NCBI GenBank assembly: GCA_004524425.1
Contig: SDNN01000079.1
Coordinates: forward strand, 1-11,403
Direction: 5' to 3'
DNA: 11,403 bases
Source: Promethearchaeota archaeon
GTDB taxonomy: Archaea; Asgardarchaeota; Lokiarchaeia; Sigynarchaeales; SOKP01
A program made the position numbers and the translations under genes. Under the pieces are notes generated by a model. It did no database searches. It worked only from the letters and a program-made list of their open reading frames with translations, and was not told the origin of the DNA. Within the stretch, counting starts at the first letter, position 1; each line of letters opens with the position of its first letter. Positions 6,622-11,403 of the stretch are shown piece after piece.

Positions 6622-8283
6622 TTATTTTGAAATTTTCTTTTTCATTTTAAGATATACCATGATGGAAGTAAATCCTGCTAAAATCAAAATGAAATATAGA
6701 TCATATCCTGGGATTATTTCCTCTTTTTTCTTCTTTTTCCCATTACCATCACCATCACTTAGTAAAGGAGTAGGAGTTATGACTATTCCATTTGGTCCTA
6801 ATTTAGAAGCATAAATATCAGCAGCACCGCTGCTAATTCTATCATCTTCCCACAAGGTAATTACATTTCCAGCTCCATCACTAATCATCTCAATATCATC
6901 TTGACGATTATCGGCCTCGCATATTGGTATGCCATTAATAGTCCATTGAGGGATTCCTGAAGAGTTTACGTATTGTCCCCAAATATCATCATTACCTCCT
7001 GCCTCATCCTCCCATGAAATATAGGCCCCTCCATTTCCATCATTAGCTATTTCAGCTTGATATTGTTCACCAATATCCGTGCTAATCGCTTGACCATTTG
7101 GAGTCCATTGAGAATCCCCAGTTGAATTTAAACGCTGTGAATAAATATCCCCATTATCATCACTTGGTACATCTTTCATTGCAATAATCGCTCCTCCATA
7201 ACCATCTATATCTATGGATTCTAAACTTTGATCATTACCCTTAATGCACACACCAATCCCGTTTTCTGTCCATTGAATATCTCCAGTTATATTTATCCTT
7301 TGTGCATAGATATCTAAGTTTCCACTTCTATTGTCACTCCATACGATAATAGAGCCTTCGTCATCATCAGGGCATATCAAGTATCGGGGAAAAGCATAGT
7401 AAGTGTCAGCACATATGACTTGCTCAGTTGACCATTGGATAATTCCGTTGTGACCTATCCTTTGAGCATAGAGTGAAATATTATCCGATCCGGTTCTTTC
7501 ATCTTGCCACACTATGATTGACCCTCCATTCTCATCGATAGATATTTCGGGCCAATATTGATCATTAGGGTCTTTACAGACTGGTGCACCATCCTTATCA
7601 CCAAAGTATTCATACCATTGTCTTTCACCATTTGAATCTATTCTCTGCGCATATATATCTTCATTTCCTTTCCTCCAATCCGACCATACGATAATCGCTC
7701 CACCAGATCCATCACTGATAATTTGAGGGATTGAGTTCATAGAATCATTTAAACACACAGGATTTCCATTCTCGGTCCATTGTGGAGTACCAGAAGAGTC
7801 AATTTTTTGAGCATATATGTCACCATTTCCATGTCTATAATCAAACCACACAACAATTGCCCCTCCAGATCCATCACTGCAAATTTTAGGATAAGGGCAA
7901 CTGCAACAAGTATTCGTACATAAAGCTACACCATCAGTATTCCAAAGCTTTTTACCCGATGAACTTATCCTTTGAACTAAGACGGTTTGATTATTAATAT
8001 CACCTGTTCTATTATCTTGGTACGCGATAATCACTCCTCCTGCATTATCACTGCAAATAGAACGGAAATCTTGCTTATTAGTATCCTTAGTGACAGGGAA
8101 CCCATTTGCGATCCAAGCACTTGTTAAAGGATACCGAGATCTTGTGGTTTCAGGTGATAAAGATTGCTCTATAACTTCTTTTTCGGTGGGCATCAAAGAT
8201 GTTTTATTTAAATTACTGATAGAAAGTACGAAAGCGCTTATAAGTATAAGAAACAATAATGCATTAATTCTTATTTTTTTCAA
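6622..8283 (-). CDS. Secreted, membrane-anchored surface protein with eight propeller-like repeats and PGY C-terminal sorting signal (paralogue B)
   Basis: A 553-residue paralogue of the 4506-6212 product, similar from end to end. A signal peptide (hydrophobic core about 9-24) is followed by eight repeats with the pattern DGxGGAIIVWxDxRxG, DIYAQRI, WxxNGxxVC between about 56 and 500. An N-terminal SAWIANGFPVT segment can complete the last blade. The linker is GNGKKKKKEE rather than polyglycine. The end is IIPGY (523-527), a hydrophobic helix and KMKKKISK, the same anchoring signal as in paralogue A. Between repeats 1 and 2 there is a cysteine cluster (C122, C126, C127, C129, C135) that paralogue A lacks. 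The start is TTG at 8283, preceded by GAGGCG with eight-base spacing. The first downstream ATG (codon 31) would destroy the signal peptide. Ligand and role are unknown. It lies next to the CD36-like gene, same strand, with 408 bp between. Confidence 0.85.
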   Translation of the reverse strand: MKKIRINALLFLILISAFVLSISNLNKTSLMPTEKEVIEQSLSPETTRSRYPLTSAWIANGFPVTKDTNKQDFRSICSDNAGGVIIAYQDNRTGDINNQTVLVQRISSSGKKLWNTDGVALCTNTCCSCPYPKICSDGSGGAIVVWFDYRHGNGDIYAQKIDSSGTPQWTENGNPVCLNDSMNSIPQIISDGSGGAIIVWSDWRKGNEDIYAQRIDSNGERQWYEYFGDKDGAPVCKDPNDQYWPEISIDENGGSIIVWQDERTGSDNISLYAQRIGHNGIIQWSTEQVICADTYYAFPRYLICPDDDEGSIIVWSDNRSGNLDIYAQRINITGDIQWTENGIGVCIKGNDQSLESIDIDGYGGAIIAMKDVPSDDNGDIYSQRLNSTGDSQWTPNGQAISTDIGEQYQAEIANDGNGGAYISWEDEAGGNDDIWGQYVNSSGIPQWTINGIPICEADNRQDDIEMISDGAGNVITLWEDDRISSGAADIYASKLGPNGIVITPTPLLSDGDGNGKKKKKEEIIPGYDLYFILILAGFTSIMVYLKMKKKISK

Positions 8284-8291
8284 TTATTTTT

Positions 8292-8297
8292 CGCCTC
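8292..8297 (-). promoter_or_regulatory. Ribosome binding site deciding a TTG start
   Basis: GAGGCG on the minus strand, eight bases before TTG at 8283, identical in sequence and spacing to the site of paralogue A. Confidence 0.65.
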
Positions 8298-8362
8298 AAT
8301 ATTGGAAAAGTTTTTAACTTATTTGTAAAAGATTACATTTCTGTTAAATCATTAAGTTATAG

Positions 8363-8374
8363 TTATATATAAAA
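8363..8374 (-). promoter_or_regulatory. TATA box of paralogue B
   Basis: TTTTATATATAA on the minus strand is a near-ideal archaeal TATA box, 80 bases upstream of the TTG start. Transcription would begin about 25 bases downstream and give a leader of roughly 55 bases carrying the GAGGCG site. Confidence 0.65.
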
Positions 8375-8673
8375 TCATCACGACTGAATTTTTACAGATG
8401 TATGGGATATTAATTCTTAGACACTTTAGTATAATTAAGTTTTTTGATCTATAAATCTAGATCTTTGGATATTCAATGAGTTTTTCACGTTTTCAAAGAT
8501 CTTCGGAAAAAAATGAAAATTTTTATTATTCTCTAAATCAGGATTTTGTTTGAATCAAAAAAGACGCTTGTTTAAATATTCTTAATTGCTTATTATAAAA
8601 AATCAAAAAAGTGATAAAAAAGAATTAGTTTTAAAATGTCGAGCTTGGATTTGATCTGATTAATTATCTCAGA

Positions 8674-8693
8674 AACCTTTATAACTAAAGGTT
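8674..8693 (-). terminator. Hairpin overlapping the stop codon of the CD36-like gene
   Basis: AACCTTT, six bases, AAAGGTT form a perfect 7-bp stem with a 6-base loop. One arm overlaps the TAA stop codon (8692-8694). There is no T-run directly after it on the minus strand; the next ones are about 50-70 bases further on. It may be a 3' mRNA-stabilising or termination-aiding structure. Confidence 0.4.
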
Positions 8694-11103
8694 AATCAAC
8701 GCTTTTTTCTATTGAACCTTGAACTTTTAGACCAGAATTTTGCTGATTAGATTTCATCTTTTTTTTCTTAATTTTATCTGCTATAGCAAGTCTCTCTTTC
8801 TTGTATGTTCGTTTTTTATGTATTTGGGATGTAGATAATCCTAAACCGGGAGCAGCCAGACACGCTCCAATTCCAAGAGTCCACATGAATATATCTTCCT
8901 TGAGATCTAGAGCGCCATATACAAGATCCTTGAACTCCTCGGCTAGTTCTTCGGGAATCTCGCCACTCTGTTCATACCATGTTATTGGAACTATAACTTC
9001 TGAGATGTTAGAAAGGAAATACTCAGTGCTACTTATTTCAAAATTGACTTGTATTCTTTTTTCTGCTTTCATTGCTATTCCAGTGATGGGTTCGACGTCA
9101 ATATACGTGTTATGATCCCCACTATCTGGACTCATTCCAATCACTGCACTTTGAACCGAATAATCTGCATCAAGAAAATGCGGTTTGCTGACTCTTACTT
9201 CAACACCTTCATATTGTTCTACCGGTTGCAAGTTAATCAGTCCTTGGGTGTCCATGTAATAATTAGGATTGGCATCAAAGGTCTCACTAGCCATCTTAAA
9301 CCTCAAAAGATCAATATCATGTATTTCAGAATCTCTCTTATATTCGAGCTCTACCACGCGCATTAGATCTGGTTGGAAGGTTTTTAATTCATTATCTTTA
9401 GATACTCCTGGGGAGAATTGCATTCCATTAGTGCCCTCAATCTCTTCCGGCTCGTCCCACAAATAAATTTCCTTTTCATTATCATATTCAATATATTGCC
9501 CTAGCTCGCTTATATCGTCTCTACCCGTCTTTATCACTTGACTCTTGGTCTCAACTTGTTCTGCTTCAATTTCATCCCGACAATTATCAAAAATATTTAC
9601 TTTAGCCCTGTTTAGATCTTTAGTATAATAAGACATGTAATTGAAAATTGCAGTATCATTCGCACAGAATAACCATTCTTCTGCCGTGCGCGTGGTAATT
9701 ACGCCGCTATTCCAGCCATTAATGGTATATTCTATTGCATTTGGCACCCAAGTAATTATGCTTTCATTAATCCATTTCAAGATGTAATCCAATTGAGTAA
9801 TATTTATTTCAAATTCCGTCTTTAAGAAGTTCTTACTTTCATTACATCCTTCGGCAGCATCAAACCAGATTTTATTTGCTTCATAATCTAGACCAGTAAG
9901 AGAATTAGGATTGCTTTTATTCCAAAGTGACAAGCATTGAGAATAATTCAAGCCCGATCCTCCAGCTCTCTCATAGATTGGTAAATTCATGGTTGACCAG
10001 GCAACGATAATGCTATATGTATGGACAAAGTGATCAATCTCCTCGGCATGAGCTGTAGAAATATTCAAATCTGATTCGCTTCCCTCTAAATATCCATAAC
10101 GACCATCGATATCTACGCCTAATCCATGAAGGCTACCCGCTTCATCCACTAATTTGGCATTCTGCATGGTAATTATAGTATCCTGGGCGGTTTGGCAATC
10201 TTCATCGTTAATTATTTGCTTCATTAATAATGCATTAACCCCGCTTGCCGCTTCGTCTAAAATTGAGTAGTCCCCATGAAAGTCGGGAAAATAATCATTG
10301 GCCCACTCTTCAAAAAATACCTCTTCTGGGGAAGGTAAGCCATCTCTCATGAATTCTTTTATTGCATCCATTCCAACGCAGTCAATAAAGGCTTGGGTCA
10401 CATCAATCGGAATTCCCAAAATATATGCTGTGCAATCTTTCAGCATATCCTCTAATGATGCTCTTATAAAATTATCATCCAATAATTTCTCATTAACCGT
10501 ATTGTTGTATATTTCACTAAATTCTTCCTTTACTTGAGATAATACAAAAGGAAAATTCAATTTATTATAATGTAGGTCTGTCCCGCCTGCAGTTGCCACA
10601 CTTCCTAGAAAACCAGGGTTAATGTTCGTGATGTTTACCAGACTGACATTGTCTCCTCCTACTTGAACAAACCTCGAATATTCTTTATATTCCACTTCTG
10701 ATTTATCATCATTGAACTCTATATCATATTTATATTTGTACTCCCGAAATTTAAAAGGTCCAACCTCTTTATAAATAGGTTTTTCTCCTGCCAAAAATGC
10801 GATAGGATTTGTCAAGTTCCAAAGATAATAAGTTGAATACATTTTAGGAGCATCCTCATGATCATTATCTTTCCATTCATCAAATTCAGAGTTATGTGGA
10901 TGAGGAACTTGGACTTCTTCTGCAACTCCCTTATCAATCTCATTTTGAACGGTATTACTTAATAACAGACTGGTTGGCAATAAAGCAAGACCTATAGCTA
11001 GTAGAGCAAGCGCGGCCATAAATTTTATCCTACTAGGTTTTTTAGTAATAATCGCTTGTTTAATGGGTGTTTTCTGGGTGTTCTTTATCTTTTTTTTTTC
11101 CAT
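8692..11103 (-). CDS. CD36/LIMP-2/SR-B scavenger-receptor-like membrane protein with large insertion
   Basis: The 803-residue protein has the CD36 layout: a short basic cytoplasmic N-terminus, TM1 (about 27-49), a large outside domain, TM2 (about 737-757) and a basic tail. The N-terminal part has YLWNLTNPIAFLAG and YKEVGPFKFREY (94-122), as in the 'NP..F..G..P...E.GPY.YRE' signature. The C-terminal part has TGRDDISELG (526), IEGTNGMQFSPG (555), VSKPHFLDAD (638) and DHNTYIDVEPITG...KRIQVN (663-687). VPITWYEQSG (705) matches VPILWLNETG of human CD36. Between about 175 and 520 lies roughly 260 residues more than in CD36 (human about 472 residues). That stretch holds seven cysteines, while the conserved C-terminal half has none. 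Twelve N-glycosylation sequons lie outside. In animals the family binds and transports lipids or lipoproteins. Start chosen: ATG 11103 with GGAG six bases before; GTG 11145 and ATG 11139 have no such site. Some eukaryotic relatives are lysosomal. Confidence 0.85.
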   Translation of the reverse strand: MEKKKIKNTQKTPIKQAIITKKPSRIKFMAALALLAIGLALLPTSLLLSNTVQNEIDKGVAEEVQVPHPHNSEFDEWKDNDHEDAPKMYSTYYLWNLTNPIAFLAGEKPIYKEVGPFKFREYKYKYDIEFNDDKSEVEYKEYSRFVQVGGDNVSLVNITNINPGFLGSVATAGGTDLHYNKLNFPFVLSQVKEEFSEIYNNTVNEKLLDDNFIRASLEDMLKDCTAYILGIPIDVTQAFIDCVGMDAIKEFMRDGLPSPEEVFFEEWANDYFPDFHGDYSILDEAASGVNALLMKQIINDEDCQTAQDTIITMQNAKLVDEAGSLHGLGVDIDGRYGYLEGSESDLNISTAHAEEIDHFVHTYSIIVAWSTMNLPIYERAGGSGLNYSQCLSLWNKSNPNSLTGLDYEANKIWFDAAEGCNESKNFLKTEFEINITQLDYILKWINESIITWVPNAIEYTINGWNSGVITTRTAEEWLFCANDTAIFNYMSYYTKDLNRAKVNIFDNCRDEIEAEQVETKSQVIKTGRDDISELGQYIEYDNEKEIYLWDEPEEIEGTNGMQFSPGVSKDNELKTFQPDLMRVVELEYKRDSEIHDIDLLRFKMASETFDANPNYYMDTQGLINLQPVEQYEGVEVRVSKPHFLDADYSVQSAVIGMSPDSGDHNTYIDVEPITGIAMKAEKRIQVNFEISSTEYFLSNISEVIVPITWYEQSGEIPEELAEEFKDLVYGALDLKEDIFMWTLGIGACLAAPGLGLSTSQIHKKRTYKKERLAIADKIKKKKMKSNQQNSGLKVQGSIEKSVD

Positions 11104-11109
11104 TTTTTT

Positions 11110-11113
11110 CTCC
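11110..11113 (-). promoter_or_regulatory. Shine-Dalgarno site selecting the ATG at 11103
   Basis: GGAG followed by six A and ATG on the minus strand. The TATA box at 11171-11178 predicts a transcript start near 11147, which would leave the alternative GTG (11145) almost leaderless, so the internal ATG with its GGAG site is the better start. Confidence 0.6.
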
Positions 11114-11118
11114 AAGAA

Positions 11119-11144
11119 TGAGAATGAATTCAAATTCATTCTCA
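11119..11144. promoter_or_regulatory. Perfect 12-bp-arm palindrome, candidate operator of the CD36-like gene
   Basis: TGAGAATGAATT, two bases CA, AATTCATTCTCA. It starts about 27 bases downstream of the TATA box, so it covers or directly follows the transcription start and lies before the Shine-Dalgarno site. The GAATGA/TCATTC half-sites resemble those bound by fatty-acid-responsive TetR regulators such as Bacillus FadR (recalled site TGAATGAATANTCATTCA), but the spacing here is four bases larger. A TetR-like gene ends just upstream. It could alternatively act as an RNA hairpin in the leader. Confidence 0.6.
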
Positions 11145-11170
11145 CTTGATCACAATTTATGTTATTGATC

Positions 11171-11178
11171 TTTATAAA
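11171..11178 (-). promoter_or_regulatory. TATA box of the CD36-like gene
   Basis: TTTATAAA on the minus strand, preceded by GCAAAACA, which may serve as the purine-rich BRE. It lies 68 bases upstream of the chosen start codon. Confidence 0.6.
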
Positions 11179-11264
11179 TGTTTTGCCCTAAATTTGTTAG
11201 AATGAAAGAAATATTCTCTGCTTTTATAAGGATTTTATAATTTGATGATATTTTTGTTTCCTTT

Positions 11265-11402
11265 TTAGAATTCTTTTGACATCGTTCCGCTAACTAAAAA
11301 GCGAGTAACATCATCAACTAATGTTTCCACCTCAAATTTGAAGTTCGAACGGATCCAAAAATGAAAAATGTGAAGTAGAGTAGCTGACCATATATTTGCT
11401 GT
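11265..11402 (-). CDS. Probable TetR-family regulator, C-terminal end (5' end outside window)
   Basis: A frame open to the right edge gives 45 residues and a TAA stop at 11265-11267. It begins ANIWSATLLHIFHFWI and ends VETLVDDVTRFLVSGTMSKEF. This fits the last two helices of many TetR regulators, which often read 'W...LHG...LWL' and 'L.D.L..FLL.GL'. The DNA-binding helix-turn-helix would be outside the window, so the family cannot be proven here. It is on the same strand as, and upstream of, the CD36-like gene, whose promoter region carries a palindrome. A role as its local repressor is therefore plausible. Confidence 0.5.
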   Translation of the reverse strand, partial: TANIWSATLLHIFHFWIRSNFKFEVETLVDDVTRFLVSGTMSKEF

Positions 11403-11403
11403 A

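Larger units (their letters stand above)
8284..8615 (-). repeat. Duplicated upstream region, copy 2
   Basis: This 332-bp block is the counterpart of 6213-6548. Matching blocks are at 8376-8396 (one mismatch in 21), 8469-8487 (identical, 19 bases) and 8559-8568 (AAAAGACGCT). It occupies nearly the whole gap between paralogue B and the CD36-like gene. No gene was found in it. The remaining 8616-8691 is AT-rich and holds only the hairpin at 8674-8693. Confidence 0.85.

Noticed and set aside
6581..6814. Open frame of 77 codons with a run of phenylalanines
   Set aside because: It is antisense to the terminator and lysine-rich 3' end of paralogue B; the phenylalanine run mirrors lysine codons.
4700..8240. 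Regular repeats that could suggest a CRISPR array or tandem DNA repeat
   Set aside because: The periodicity is in the protein repeats of about 55-60 residues. DNA copies are diverged and there are no short identical repeats with unique spacers.
6213..8615. Duplicated flanks as ends of a mobile element around paralogue B
   Set aside because: Each block precedes a paralogous gene in the same orientation, no transposase or terminal inverted repeats were seen, so a tandem gene duplication explains them better.
8801..9366. Open frames of about 105 codons on the plus strand
   Set aside because: They are antisense to the strongly conserved C-terminal part of the CD36-like gene and have no support of their own.
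11104..11145. Longer start of the CD36-like gene at GTG 11145 or ATG 11139
   Set aside because: The extra codons are read from the palindrome, no Shine-Dalgarno site precedes them, and the predicted transcript start is at about 11147. ATG 11103 has GGAG at good spacing.

Overview
The window looks like a piece of an AT-rich archaeal chromosome, most likely from an Asgard archaeon of the Lokiarchaeia type. Four observations support this. Several genes are preceded by archaeal TATA elements, such as TTTTATATATAA, and by G-rich Shine-Dalgarno sites. Two secreted proteins end in a PGY motif, a membrane helix and a basic tail, which resembles the archaeosortase (PGF/'Loki'-CTERM) class of surface-anchoring signals. 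A long membrane protein shows the hallmarks of the eukaryotic CD36/LIMP-2 family. The genes also contain long runs of A and T. The placement is inferred from gene content, not from a marker gene.

Layout. At 1-639 (+) lies the C-terminal half of a GH32 fructan/sucrose hydrolase, cut by the window edge. At 766-1131 (-) is a small MscL mechanosensitive channel. A divergent intergenic region with a 7-bp inverted repeat separates it from a fatty-acyl-CoA-synthetase-like enzyme (1360-3045, +). A VWA protein of the CoxE-like type (3173-4411, +) follows. From there to the right edge all genes are on the minus strand: two tandem paralogous surface proteins, each with eight beta-propeller-like repeats (4506-6212 and 6622-8283), then the CD36-like protein (8692-11103), then the last 45 codons of a probable TetR-family regulator (11265-11402).

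The most interesting part is 4506-11403. The two repeat proteins share not only their fold but also about 330 bp of upstream DNA (6213-6548 and 8284-8615), including the same GAGGCG ribosome binding site in front of different non-ATG starts. Where the first upstream copy ends, at 6541-6582, sits a fossil of the CD36-like gene: 32 of 34 bases match an internal part of that gene, with a stop codon beyond the match. This suggests that the repeat gene and the CD36-like gene were once duplicated as a block and that one CD36 copy was almost entirely deleted.

The CD36-like gene has a clear TATA box. Just downstream, around the predicted transcription start, lies a perfect 12-bp-arm palindrome (11119-11144) with GAATGA/TCATTC half-sites. 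The neighbouring TetR-like gene is an obvious candidate for the protein that binds it. CD36 proteins of eukaryotes handle lipids at membranes, and an acyl-CoA synthetase is encoded 5.6 kb away, so a regulated surface lipid-uptake system is a reasonable but untested hypothesis. The repeat proteins could be its surface partners. No tRNA, rRNA, CRISPR array or insertion sequence was seen.
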